From: Lachnoclostridium sp.
GTDB lineage: Bacteria; Bacillota; Clostridia; Lachnospirales; Lachnospiraceae
DNA length: 64,000 nt
Direction: 5' to 3'
Assembly (NCBI GenBank): GCA_023665475.1
Contig: JAMPEB010000001.1
Location: forward strand, 186,001 to 250,000
The position numbers and the translations under genes were made by a program. Of this stretch, positions 33,435 to 42,333 are shown in pieces. Each line of letters opens with the position of its first letter. Position 1 is the stretch's first letter. The notes under the pieces were generated by a model. That model did not search any database, was not told the origin of the DNA, and was given only the letters and a program-made list of their open reading frames with translations.

Positions 33435-34785
33435 ACAAATTTTCTATAAAGTTTATATCTACATTTCCTTCAATATAATCCGGATGCTTTAGGATTTCAT
33501 AAAGATAATCCACATTGGTGTCAATACCTTCAATGATAACCTCGCCTAATGCGCTCCGCATCTTTTTGATAGCTTCTTTTCTGCTTGCGGCATAGACAAT
33601 CAGCTTTGCCAGCATGGAATCATAATAGGGCGGAACGGTATAACCGCTGTAGATGGCGGAGTCCACCCGAACGCCTTTCCCTCCCGGCAGATACATGTCG
33701 GTAATGGTGCCCGGTGACGGCATAAAATGCCTTGCCGGATTCTCCGCATTGATGCGGCACTCAATGGCATGCCCCTGAATATGGACATCTTCCTGTCTGT
33801 AGGTAAGCTTCTTGCCCTTCGCAATGCGAAGCTGTCCTTTAATAAGGTCAATGCCCGTAACCCATTCCGTCACAGGATGCTCCACCTGAATGCGGGTATT
33901 CATTTCCATAAAATAGAAATTGCCATTCTTTTCCAGCAAAAATTCTATGGTTCCGGCATTTTCATAGCCCGCTGCCTTGGCTGCGCGCACGGCTGCCTGC
34001 CCCATTTTCTCCCGAAGCTCTTCCGTAAGCGCCATGGAGGGAGCCTCTTCTATCATTTTCTGGTGATTTCTCTGAATGGAGCAGTCCCGCTCTCCCAGAT
34101 GAATTACATTGCCGTATTTATCCGCCAAAATCTGAAATTCAATATGTCTGGGATTTTCCACATAATGCTCCAGATACAAAGAACCATCCCCAAACGCCAT
34201 TTCCGCTTCTTTTTTTGCGGTAAAGAATGCCTGCTCAAACTCCTCTTTTGAGGAAGCTACGCGCATTCCCTTGCCTCCGCCTCCAAGAGCCGCCTTGACA
34301 ATCACCGGATACCCTATTTCCTCTGCAAGCTTTAGACCCTCCGCCACATCGGATATGGTACCCTCACTCCCCGGAATCACGGGAACCCCAGCCTGAATCA
34401 TGGTTTTTCTGGCTTCTGCCTTATTTCCCAGTTTCCGTATCACATCGGACTTTGGACCGATAAAAATAACATTGCACTGTTCGCAAAGTTCTGCAAACTT
34501 GGCGTTTTCCGATAAAAAGCCAAAGCCCGGATGAATGGCATCCGCGCCGGAAATCACAGTTGCGCTGATAATGCTTTGCATATTGAGATAGCTTTCCGAA
34601 GACTGTGCCGGTCCGATGCAGACAGCCTCGTCAGCTAACTGCGTATGGAGCGCCTCTTTATCCGCCTCGGAATAAACGGCAACCGTCTGAATGCCCATCT
34701 CCCGGCAGGCACGGATAATCCTTACCGCTATCTCGCCTCTGTTGGCAATCAAAACCTTTTGAATCCTATGTTCCTGTTCTATCAT
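33433..34785 (-). CDS. accC: Acetyl-CoA carboxylase, biotin carboxylase subunit
   Basis: The 450-residue ATP-grasp enzyme carboxylates biotin on AccB. It shows [22 protein letters not shown] at the start, [10 protein letters not shown] (glycine-rich ATP loop), [19 protein letters not shown] and [13 protein letters not shown]. The usual length. It is in the fab/acc operon between fabZ (21-base gap) and accDA. Confidence 0.96.
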   Translation of the reverse strand: MIEQEHRIQKVLIANRGEIAVRIIRACREMGIQTVAVYSEADKEALHTQLADEAVCIGPAQSSESYLNMQSIISATVISGADAIHPGFGFLSENAKFAELCEQCNVIFIGPKSDVIRKLGNKAEARKTMIQAGVPVIPGSEGTISDVAEGLKLAEEIGYPVIVKAALGGGGKGMRVASSKEEFEQAFFTAKKEAEMAFGDGSLYLEHYVENPRHIEFQILADKYGNVIHLGERDCSIQRNHQKMIEEAPSMALTEELREKMGQAAVRAAKAAGYENAGTIEFLLEKNGNFYFMEMNTRIQVEHPVTEWVTGIDLIKGQLRIAKGKKLTYRQEDVHIQGHAIECRINAENPARHFMPSPGTITDMYLPGGKGVRVDSAIYSGYTVPPYYDSMLAKLIVYAASRKEAIKKMRSALGEVIIEGIDTNVDYLYEILKHPDYIEGNVDINFIENL

Positions 34786-34806
34786 ATGATACCGCCCTAA
34801 TATGTA

Positions 34807-35232
34807 TTATGAAACAATAAATGTCAATTCTGCGCTTACCACTACTTTCCCGTCCACGCTGGCAACGGCCTCGCCCACGCCCACGGGACCTTTCTGCTTA
34901 ATAATGCGGGTTTCCAGACGCACCTTATCACCCGGCACAATTTTCCCTTTGAAACGGCACTTGTTTATACCGCCGAAATAGGCAATTTTCCCTTTATTCT
35001 CTTCAACGCTCAATATGGCAACCGCGCCTACCTGCGCCAGAGCCTCCACAGTCAGAACACCCGGCATTACCGGCTCTGTGGGAAAATGCCCCTTGAAAAA
35101 TTCCTCTCTGTAAGAAACGCATTTATACCCTACCGCACTGACACCCGGCTCATAATCCTCGATATAATCTATCAGCAGAAAAGGATGTCTGTGAGGAATA
35201 ATTTCTTCGATTTCTTTGATTCCAAGCTTCAT
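34807..35232 (-). CDS. fabZ: (3R)-hydroxyacyl-ACP dehydratase
   Basis: The 141-residue hot-dog enzyme carries the active His in [22 protein letters not shown] and Glu of VEAL, plus [10 protein letters not shown] at the start. It dehydrates 3-hydroxyacyl-ACP in chain elongation. GGGGGT four bases before the ATG at 35230-35232 sets this start; an in-frame start at 35301 would add an unrelated Cys-rich leader overlapping accB. Confidence 0.95.
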   Translation of the reverse strand: MKLGIKEIEEIIPHRHPFLLIDYIEDYEPGVSAVGYKCVSYREEFFKGHFPTEPVMPGVLTVEALAQVGAVAILSVEENKGKIAYFGGINKCRFKGKIVPGDKVRLETRIIKQKGPVGVGEAVASVDGKVVVSAELTFIVS

Positions 35233-35263
35233 AATGACCCCCATATATTTATGTATTGTATTT

Positions 35264-35788
35264 TCATTGCAGTCGGAACAACGCCTGTCCGTACTCCACA
35301 CCCTGTCCGTTTTCCGCCAGAATCTCCGCTACTACGCCGTCATACTCGCTCTCTATCTCATTCATGAGCTTCATGGCTTCCACGATGGCAAGCACCTGTC
35401 CTTTTTTTACGGTATCACCCACCTTGACAAAAGGCTCTGCATCTTCGGAGGGCGCCGCATAGAATCTGCCCACCAAGGGAGATTTTACTAAAGTGCCTCC
35501 TTCTTTCGGGACTGCAGAAATTTCCGCACCGCTTCCGGCGTTTGCATCTGCGCTGGCCTTTACGCTGTTTTCCTCATTTATGCCACTGTTTGTATTTCCG
35601 CCCTGCACCTCTGCATGCGCCGCTGCAGCAGTTTTCTGCATCATGCCAATTTCCTTTTCCACTGCCGGAGCCGCCACCACATTTCCTGTCTGCATGAGAA
35701 TCTTCTGATTGCCCTCCTCATAGGAAAATGTGGTCAACTCGGAATCTGACACCACTTTTACTAATTCTAATACCTGATTAAATTCCAT
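35264..35788 (-). CDS. accB: Acetyl-CoA carboxylase biotin carboxyl carrier protein
   Basis: The 174-residue carrier has the biotinylation motif [12 protein letters not shown] with the target Lys, and the preceding thumb-like region [19 protein letters not shown]. The N-terminal part and an Ala/Gly/Asn-rich linker (about 45-100) are as expected. It shuttles carboxybiotin between AccC and AccDA. Confidence 0.96.
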   Translation of the reverse strand: MEFNQVLELVKVVSDSELTTFSYEEGNQKILMQTGNVVAAPAVEKEIGMMQKTAAAAHAEVQGGNTNSGINEENSVKASADANAGSGAEISAVPKEGGTLVKSPLVGRFYAAPSEDAEPFVKVGDTVKKGQVLAIVEAMKLMNEIESEYDGVVAEILAENGQGVEYGQALFRLQ

Positions 35789-35812
35789 GCCGCACTCCTT
35801 TCATGCTTCAAG

Positions 35813-37048
35813 TTATTCATACCTCTTAATTAACAGGGAAGCATTGTGTCCGCCGAATCCCAGAGAATTGCTGAGTGCATAGTTGACTTCCTGCTCTATG
35901 GGCGCTCCCAATACATAGTCCAAATCGCACTCTTCGCCTGTTTCTTTTGTTCCCATAGTCTGATGGATAAAACCTTCCTCCACGGTCTTTACACAAGCGA
36001 TGCACTCCACTCCGCCTGCCGCTCCCAAAAGGTGTCCTATCATAGACTTGGTGGAACTGATTTTTACCTTATCCGCTGCCTCTCCAAAAGCTGCTTTAAT
36101 CGCTCTTGTTTCAAAAAGATCATTGTGGTGTGTCCCGGTTCCGTGGGCATTAATATATTCCACATCCTGAGGTTTTACGCCCGCCTCCTCCATTGCAAGA
36201 CTCATGGCTTTTGCCGCGCCGCTGCCATCCTCTATGGGAGAGGTGATGTGATAAGCATCGCAGGTGGCTCCATAACCTGCTACTTCCGCTAAAATCTTAG
36301 CGCCTCTTGCCAAAGCATGCTCTAATTCCTCTAATACCACCACGCCTGCACCTTCTCCTATGACAAAGCCGTTTCTGTCCTTGTCAAAGGGAATGGAGGC
36401 ACGCAAGGGGTCCTCCGCCTGCGACAATGCCGTAAGTGAGGTAAAACCGGACACGCCCAGAGGGGTGATGGAGCTCTCCGCTCCTCCTGCAAATACCACA
36501 TCCGCATCCCCATATTGGATTGCACGAAAGGCATCCCCGATACAGTGGGTTCCCGTAGCACATGCCGTTACCACATTGGTGCATTTTCCCTTGCAGCCAA
36601 GCTGAATCGCCACATTGCCTGCCGCCATATTACAAATCATCATAGGAACCATCAGGGTGTTCACACGGGAAGGTCCTTTCTCTAAAAGCCTTGTATGCTC
36701 CCTCTCCATAACATCCAATCCGCCGATGCCGGAACCGATAATCACTCCCACGCGAAAAGCATCTTCCTTTTCCATATCGATGCCTGACTGCTCTAAAGCT
36801 TCCTTTGCAGCCACTACCGCATATTGGGAAAAAGGCGCCATACGCTTTGCCGTCTTGAAATCCAAAAGCTCCTTCGCATCGAAGTCTTTCACCTCCGCCG
36901 CAAGCTTTACCTTGTACTCCGCTGTGTCAAACTTGGTGATGGGCCCGATTCCCACCTTTCCCTCACGAACGCTTTTCCAGAATTCTTCCACATTGTTTCC
37001 AATAGGTGTCACCGCACCCATTCCGGTTACCACAACTCTTCTTTTCAT
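35813..37048 (-). CDS. fabF: Beta-ketoacyl-ACP synthase II
   Basis: The 411-residue condensing enzyme has Cys163 in NVVTACATGTHCIGDA and the two His in NAHGTGTHHND and GHLLGAAGG, the Cys-His-His triad of FabF/FabB. It elongates acyl-ACP with malonyl-ACP. Part of the operon, 85 bases after fabG. Confidence 0.96.
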   Translation of the reverse strand: MKRRVVVTGMGAVTPIGNNVEEFWKSVREGKVGIGPITKFDTAEYKVKLAAEVKDFDAKELLDFKTAKRMAPFSQYAVVAAKEALEQSGIDMEKEDAFRVGVIIGSGIGGLDVMEREHTRLLEKGPSRVNTLMVPMMICNMAAGNVAIQLGCKGKCTNVVTACATGTHCIGDAFRAIQYGDADVVFAGGAESSITPLGVSGFTSLTALSQAEDPLRASIPFDKDRNGFVIGEGAGVVVLEELEHALARGAKILAEVAGYGATCDAYHITSPIEDGSGAAKAMSLAMEEAGVKPQDVEYINAHGTGTHHNDLFETRAIKAAFGEAADKVKISSTKSMIGHLLGAAGGVECIACVKTVEEGFIHQTMGTKETGEECDLDYVLGAPIEQEVNYALSNSLGFGGHNASLLIKRYE

Positions 37049-37133
37049 ACCTACCTCATTTCTGCTCTGTCAAAAAGCACAAATCATATTTATCGTAACA
37101 ATCCGGCTGTCTATCATTCCATAGCCAGACCGT

Positions 37134-37886
37134 TTACATCGCCATTCCGCCGTCTACCTGAATCACCTGACCGGTGATATAGGCTGCCTTGTCCGATGCC
37201 AAAAACAAGGCAAGATGCGCCACATCCTCCGGCTTGCCAAAGCATCCCAAGGGAATCTGCTTTACAGCTTCCTCTTTGACACTGTCATTCAGCACATCCG
37301 TCATGTCCGTTTCGATAAATCCCGGTGCAATGGCATTTACCGTAATGTGCCTGCTGCCTAACTCCTTTGCAGCCGCCTTGGTAAGACCGATTACCCCTGC
37401 TTTGGATGCGGAGTAATTTGCCTGTCCCGCATTGCCCGATACACCGGAAACGGAGGAAAGATTGATAATGCGCCCGCTTTTTTGCTTTAACATCTGTCTG
37501 GAACAGAAACGGATGCAGTGAAAGGCCCCCTTTAAATTGGTAGCAAGAACCTTATCAAAATCTTCCTCTGACATTCTCATTAAAAGTCCGTCTCTGGTAA
37601 TTCCCGCATTATTGACCAAAATATCTAAATGACCATACTCCTTGATAACGGATTGAATAAATTCCTCGCAAGAGCCGAAGTCTGACACATCGCACTGATA
37701 GACAGCCGCTGTGCCGCCTTCTTCCTCTATTTCCTTTAACAAAGCCTTGGCTTTTTCCTCAGAACCGTTATAATTGATAATCACTGTGGCTTTGTTTCTC
37801 GCCATCTCAAGGGCAATCGCTCTTCCGATGCCTCTTGAAGCCCCCGTTACCACTGCTACTTTTCCTTCTAACATACTAATAACCAT
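37134..37886 (-). CDS. fabG: 3-oxoacyl-ACP reductase
   Basis: The 250-residue short-chain dehydrogenase has the NADPH motif TGASRGIGRAI, NNAG, the catalytic Ser in NLSSVSGVSGNAG and Tyr/Lys in YSASKAG. It reduces 3-oxoacyl-ACP. A second ATG four codons in (MLEGKVAVVTG) is also possible; GGAAAGG lies just before the first. Located 13 bases after fabD. Confidence 0.95.
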   Translation of the reverse strand: MVISMLEGKVAVVTGASRGIGRAIALEMARNKATVIINYNGSEEKAKALLKEIEEEGGTAAVYQCDVSDFGSCEEFIQSVIKEYGHLDILVNNAGITRDGLLMRMSEEDFDKVLATNLKGAFHCIRFCSRQMLKQKSGRIINLSSVSGVSGNAGQANYSASKAGVIGLTKAAAKELGSRHITVNAIAPGFIETDMTDVLNDSVKEEAVKQIPLGCFGKPEDVAHLALFLASDKAAYITGQVIQVDGGMAM

Positions 37887-37899
37887 GCCTTTCCATAAA

Positions 37900-38826
37900 C
37901 TACATTGCTTTTATGGCTTCCACCACCGAATCCACATCCGCCAAATGCTCAATATTAAACACCGGCATTTCTTTATCTATCTTTTTCAAAAACCCGCTCA
38001 ATGTCTTGCCGGGTCCAATCTCCACAAACACCGTAACCCCATCCGCAATCATATTCCGAACGCTCTGCTCCCAGCGCACGCTGCTTGCTACCTGTTTCTC
38101 TAAAAGCTCTTTGGTCTTTCGGATGTCGATGATGCTTTCCGCCGTCACATTGGTAACATAGGGAATCCTCAAAGAATTCCATTTTACGGTTTCTAAAACT
38201 TCTCCAAGCTTTTTACCCGCATCCGAAAGGAGCGGAGAATGGAAAGGACCGCTGACTTTTAGCGGCACTACCCTCTTTGCTCCTGCCTCTTTTAAAGCTT
38301 TTGAAGCCTTTTCCACCGCTTCCGTGTATCCTGTAATAACCAACTGTCCCGGACAGTTATAGTTTGCGATGGAAACTCCCTCCATGGGATTTATCACCGC
38401 TTCGATTTCTTCTCCCGTCATGCCGAGCACTGCCGCCATGGCGCCCTCGCCTGCAGGAACCGCTTCCTGCATGAAAATGCCCCTGCTTCTTACAGTTCGG
38501 ATGGCGTCCAGCTCAGACATTCCGCCAGCCACGGCAATTGCGCAATATTCACCCAAACTTAAGCCCGCAGTTACATCCGGCTCAAGTCCTTTGTTCCTCA
38601 CCACAGTTGTCATGGCAAGACAGGTTGTGACCAAAGCCGCCTGCGTGTATTCCGTGATATCCAGCTTGTCATTTTCTTCAAAACAAAGCGCTTTCATATC
38701 CAGGGAAAGTATCTCTCCCGCCCTGTCAAAGAGACCTTTTGCCGCGGGGTTTTGTTCATAGAAATCCTTTCCCATGCCACATTTCTGCGCTCCCTGTCCG
38801 GGATAAATAAATGCAATCTTACTCAT
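37900..38826 (-). CDS. fabD: Malonyl-CoA:ACP transacylase
   Basis: The 308-residue enzyme has the nucleophile elbow GLSLGEY (Ser90) and His in SGPFHSPLL, plus PGQGAQKCGMG at the start. It moves malonyl from CoA to ACP. Its start overlaps the fabK stop by 8 bases. Confidence 0.96.
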   Translation of the reverse strand: MSKIAFIYPGQGAQKCGMGKDFYEQNPAAKGLFDRAGEILSLDMKALCFEENDKLDITEYTQAALVTTCLAMTTVVRNKGLEPDVTAGLSLGEYCAIAVAGGMSELDAIRTVRSRGIFMQEAVPAGEGAMAAVLGMTGEEIEAVINPMEGVSIANYNCPGQLVITGYTEAVEKASKALKEAGAKRVVPLKVSGPFHSPLLSDAGKKLGEVLETVKWNSLRIPYVTNVTAESIIDIRKTKELLEKQVASSVRWEQSVRNMIADGVTVFVEIGPGKTLSGFLKKIDKEMPVFNIEHLADVDSVVEAIKAM

Positions 38827-39757
38827 AGAATTTTGTTCCTTTCATCAACTTCTCGGTCTGCTCTACCAGCTTAAGCATCAATTCTTTAGCGGTCAGTTCT
38901 TCCTTCACAAGTCCCGCAATCTGCCCCGACATAATGCTTCCGTTATCCATATCGCCTTCTACCACTGCCCTGCGCAGACCTCCAAGTGCAAGCTTTTCCA
39001 GCTCTTCTAAGGATGCGCCTTCCGCCTCCAGCCTTAAATATTCCTTTGCCTGCTTATTTCTGATGACACGCACCGGATGGCCATTGCTCCTTCCGGTAAC
39101 TCTGGTGTCGATATCCCTTGCCTTTAATATGTAATCCTTATAATTTTGATGAACAATGGACTCCTTTATCACCACAAAACGGGTTCCCATCTGGACTGCC
39201 TTTGCCCCCAGCATAAACGCTGCTGCAATTCCCCTGCCGTCTGCGATACCGCCTGCGGCAATCACCGGAATCTCCACTGCATCCACTACCTGAGGCACTA
39301 GCGCCATGGTGGTGGTCTCGCCGATATGTCCGCCCGACTCTGTACCTTCCGCAATTACGGCATCCGCGCCGCAGCGCTCCATTCGCTTTGCAAGCGCCAC
39401 GGAAGCTACCACGGGAATCACCTTCACATCGGCTTCCTTCCACATTTTCATATACTTTTCAGGGCTTCCCGCCCCGGTAGTAACTACCCTTACGCCCTCT
39501 TCCACCAGAACCTTTGCGATTTCCTCCGCTTCCGGATTCATCAGCATCAGATTCACGCCAAAGGGAGCACTTGTCCTTTTCTTTACTTCTCTGATTTGTT
39601 CCCGCACCCAGGATGCCGGTGCTCCGCCGGAGCCTATAATGCCAAGACCGCCTGCTTCTGACACCGCTGCCGCCAAATGATATTCAGCAACCCATGCCAT
39701 GCCGCCCTGTATAATGGGATACTCAATTCCCAATAATTTGGTTATCTCTGTTTTCAT
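38819..39757 (-). CDS. fabK: Enoyl-ACP reductase II (FMN-dependent)
   Basis: The 312-residue protein aligns well with pneumococcal FabK: IEYPIIQGGMAWVAEYHLAAAVS, GVRVVTTGAGSPEKYM, GADAVIAEGTESGGHIG, IPVIAAGGIADGRG and MGTRFVVIKES. It is the last reduction in the elongation cycle. The start at 39755-39757 gives the family MKTEITKLL opening; an ATG 12 codons upstream is less likely. No FabI is in the window. Confidence 0.95.
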   Translation of the reverse strand: MKTEITKLLGIEYPIIQGGMAWVAEYHLAAAVSEAGGLGIIGSGGAPASWVREQIREVKKRTSAPFGVNLMLMNPEAEEIAKVLVEEGVRVVTTGAGSPEKYMKMWKEADVKVIPVVASVALAKRMERCGADAVIAEGTESGGHIGETTTMALVPQVVDAVEIPVIAAGGIADGRGIAAAFMLGAKAVQMGTRFVVIKESIVHQNYKDYILKARDIDTRVTGRSNGHPVRVIRNKQAKEYLRLEAEGASLEELEKLALGGLRRAVVEGDMDNGSIMSGQIAGLVKEELTAKELMLKLVEQTEKLMKGTKFYE

Positions 39758-39810
39758 AATCTGCTCTGCCCTTTCTGATACACCGCCATCCATAAGTTTG
39801 CGGTTCTGCC

Positions 39811-40035
39811 TTATTGATGCTCCTGAATATACTTTACAACATCTCCCACAGTAACTAACTTCTCCAAATCCTCTGCAGGAATTTCTACGCCAAACTCTTC
39901 CTCAAAAGCCATTGCCAATTCATATAAATCCAGAGAATCCGCATCCAAATCATCCTGAAAAGATGCGCTCTCCACAACCTTAGACTCCTCTACACCAAGA
40001 CCTTCTGCAACCATTTTCTGAATTTTTTCAAACAT
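39811..40035 (-). CDS. acpP: Acyl carrier protein
   Basis: The 74-residue acidic protein has the phosphopantetheine site [14 protein letters not shown] (Ser of DSL). AAGGAG before the ATG. It carries growing acyl chains. Lies 70 bases after fabH. Confidence 0.97.
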   Translation of the reverse strand: MFEKIQKMVAEGLGVEESKVVESASFQDDLDADSLDLYELAMAFEEEFGVEIPAEDLEKLVTVGDVVKYIQEHQ

Positions 40036-40105
40036 GTTTAAATCTCCTTTTCTTTGTTCATAGTTTTATATGTTTTATGTAATCCGGCGTACCGGCAATT
40101 ACCGA

Positions 40106-41083
40106 TTAGATGCTGCCTGTCCACTCCATATAAGCGGCTCCCCATGTAAGTCCTGCCCCGAAGCCTGCAAGCACCAGCTTCATTCCTTGTTTCAGCATCC
40201 CCTTGCGGTTTACCTCATCCAATAAAATCGGCATACTGGCGGAAGAAGTATTTCCGTAATTCATAAGATTCATGGGAAAACGGGAAATATCTACCTTTAA
40301 TCTCTTGGCAATGCTCTCCACAATCCTCTCATTTGCCTGATGAAGAATATAATAATCAATTTCCTCCGGCGTCTTTTGGCATTTCACAAGCAATTCCTCA
40401 ATACACTGCGGCACCTGTCTTACCGCGAATTTGAACACCTCCTGCCCGTTCATGCGGATGTATAAATCCTCGGAATGGGTATCCTTTGTGATGCCCCCTT
40501 TTAAAAATCTGCTCTTACAGGTAAGGACATTTCCCTTTGCGCCGTCCGAATGCATCACCATAGCGGGAAACTCTCCCTCTTCGGCTGTCATAACCACCGC
40601 GCCTGCGCCGTCCCCAAAAAGGATTGCCGTTGACCTGTCCCCCCAATCCACTAGATTGGACAAACTCTCCGCACCGATAATCAACGCTTTTTTTATAAGA
40701 TTTGCGTTAAAATAAGTCTGCGCCGTATTGAGTGCAAATAAAAATCCCGTACACGCCGCATTCAAATCAAAACTGACGGCATTGACCGCCCCGATGCTTT
40801 TCTGCACTTCGCACGCCGTGGAAGGAAGCACCACATTTGACGAAACCGTGGACACGATAATCAAATCTATCTCCTCTGCACTCACTCCTGCATTTTCCAG
40901 CGCCCTCCTCGCAGCTTCCGCCGCCATGCTCACTGTGGTTTCATTTTCTACCACATGGCGGGTTTTTATGCCGGTTCGTTCCTGAATCCATTCATCATTT
41001 GTGTCCATCCACTGTGACAAAATATGATTATCTAATATTTTCTCAGGCAGACAAGCGCCTGTGCCTTTAATAACTCCTATCAT
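40106..41083 (-). CDS. fabH: Beta-ketoacyl-ACP synthase III
   Basis: The 325-residue initiating synthase has Cys111 (LNAACTGFLFAL), His (LHQANERIVESIAKRL) and Asn (MNYGNTSSASMP). It starts chains from acetyl-CoA and malonyl-ACP. First gene of the fab operon, with a promoter covered by a FabT-type box about 115 bases upstream. Confidence 0.96.
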   Translation of the reverse strand: MIGVIKGTGACLPEKILDNHILSQWMDTNDEWIQERTGIKTRHVVENETTVSMAAEAARRALENAGVSAEEIDLIIVSTVSSNVVLPSTACEVQKSIGAVNAVSFDLNAACTGFLFALNTAQTYFNANLIKKALIIGAESLSNLVDWGDRSTAILFGDGAGAVVMTAEEGEFPAMVMHSDGAKGNVLTCKSRFLKGGITKDTHSEDLYIRMNGQEVFKFAVRQVPQCIEELLVKCQKTPEEIDYYILHQANERIVESIAKRLKVDISRFPMNLMNYGNTSSASMPILLDEVNRKGMLKQGMKLVLAGFGAGLTWGAAYMEWTGSI

Positions 41084-41191
41084 AAACCGTTCCCATTCTC
41101 CTGCTCTTACAGGCGTTTTTCAAAATATTTTATTATTTAAATATTTTATAATAAAGTATTTTTGATTTTTAGATATTTTATTTTAAAATTA

Positions 41192-41204
41192 TTTGATAAT
41201 CAAA
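41192..41204 (-). promoter_or_regulatory. FabT-type operator at the fab operon promoter
   Basis: TTTGATAATCAAA (plus), TTTGATTATCAAA (minus), arms TTTGA/TCAAA around a 3-base centre. It matches the streptococcal FabT box pattern. It overlaps the last base of the -10 and covers the transcription start. The 41084-41397 gap also holds AT-rich tracts and a -10 like TATAAT at 41321-41326 for the plus-strand gene. Confidence 0.75.
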
Positions 41205-41231
41205 CTATATCACACAGGTAAAATATGTCAA
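41204..41231 (-). promoter_or_regulatory. Sigma-A promoter of the fab operon
   Basis: TTGACA (41226-41231), 16 bases, TATAGT (41204-41209), minus strand. Confidence 0.7.
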
Positions 41232-41397
41232 GTACAAAATAAAGTACAATCCATAAATTTTATAAAATCATTTTTATAAATAATTTTTATTTTGCCTCAT
41301 GCTTTTTTTCTGTGCGGGTATAATAATAACATCCTTTCAACCGATTTGAAAGTACGACTGAACTGAATATCTTATTAGAGAAATGGAGGAAACTATC

Positions 41398-42273
41398 ATG
41401 AAAAAAAGAATTACCACTATGGCGGCAATTCTCGCAATAGTGTTTGTGTTTACAACTTTTTCGGGAAAATTTGTCACCATGGCTTCCGGTGAATCCGTGG
41501 ACCCTTATTATACCGGTTGGACCGCATCTGACGATATGGAATACGAAGATGAAGATACCGGTGAAGACGAGGATGAAGATGATACAAGCGCCAGCGGTTA
41601 TCACAAAGCAGACCCCATTGATTGGAGTTCAAAAATCGAAATGATTACGGTAGCGCTCCAGACACCGGGCGTTCAAAACATCAATATTCTCACCGGCGAT
41701 TCCTTTACCGTGCCGGCAGATATTTTAAATCTTATTGCGGGAAAAAATGTGGCTCTGGCGCTCCATGCAGGAAACGGCCTCGCTTTCAGCGTTCCCGGCA
41801 GAAATCTGCCAAAATCGGAGGCAGCGTTTAGTGTCAGCCTGATTCCTCCCAGTATTCCCGAATATAGAAAACAGGAAATTCTGGCAGGTTCTTCCGCAAG
41901 TTATCTGTTTAACATGAAAGAGAAAAATCCTTATCCCTTTTCCGTAAATGCTCATGTCAATCTGGGTTCGGAAAATGCCGGCAAGGTAGCAATGCTCTAT
42001 TCTTATATCGAAGCGGATGCCTCTATAAGGCTGATGGGAACTTCCCGTGTAAATGAAGAAGGACAGGCAATGTTCGGCCTGCAGCAGGGCGGCGAGTATA
42101 TTGTGATCGTGTCCGATAATGTATTTGGCTATATCGTACGGGAGGGGGACACATTTTCCCATATCGCCCTTAGGAACAAAGTTTCCATGAATGCTTTGAA
42201 AGCAGTCAATCCACAGATTTCCAATATTAGCAGAATCCGTACGGGTCAGGCTATCAATATTCCTGTCAGATAA
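41398..42273 (+). CDS. Secreted LysM-domain protein
   Basis: The 291-residue protein has a signal peptide (residues 1-32), an acidic stretch (about 40-62, YEDEDTGEDEDEDD), a central beta-rich domain (ITVALQTPGVQNINIL, SVSLIPPSIPEYRKQEI) and a C-terminal LysM (YIVREGDTFSHIALRNKVSM..IRTGQAINIPV). It should bind peptidoglycan outside the cell. The same LysM ends the protein at 14269. GGAGG eight bases before the ATG at 41398. Function of the middle domain unknown. Confidence 0.85.
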   Translation: MKKRITTMAAILAIVFVFTTFSGKFVTMASGESVDPYYTGWTASDDMEYEDEDTGEDEDEDDTSASGYHKADPIDWSSKIEMITVALQTPGVQNINILTGDSFTVPADILNLIAGKNVALALHAGNGLAFSVPGRNLPKSEAAFSVSLIPPSIPEYRKQEILAGSSASYLFNMKEKNPYPFSVNAHVNLGSENAGKVAMLYSYIEADASIRLMGTSRVNEEGQAMFGLQQGGEYIVIVSDNVFGYIVREGDTFSHIALRNKVSMNALKAVNPQISNISRIRTGQAINIPVR

Positions 42274-42280
42274 GCGCGAA

Positions 42281-42320
42281 AAAGAACCGACAGAGCATAA
42301 ATGCCTGCCGGTTCTTTTTT
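42281..42320 (+). terminator. Bidirectional terminator between LysM gene and ABC exporter
   Basis: AAAGAACCG/CGGTTCTTT stem with a 19-base loop, followed by TTTTTT on the plus strand and preceded by AAAA on the other side. Confidence 0.85.
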
Positions 42321-42333
42321 CCTTAGATATCAG

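Noticed and set aside
41287..41604. A 105-residue minus-strand frame opposite the LysM gene start
   Set aside because: It lies over the signal peptide region and promoter of a clear gene and lacks a ribosome site.
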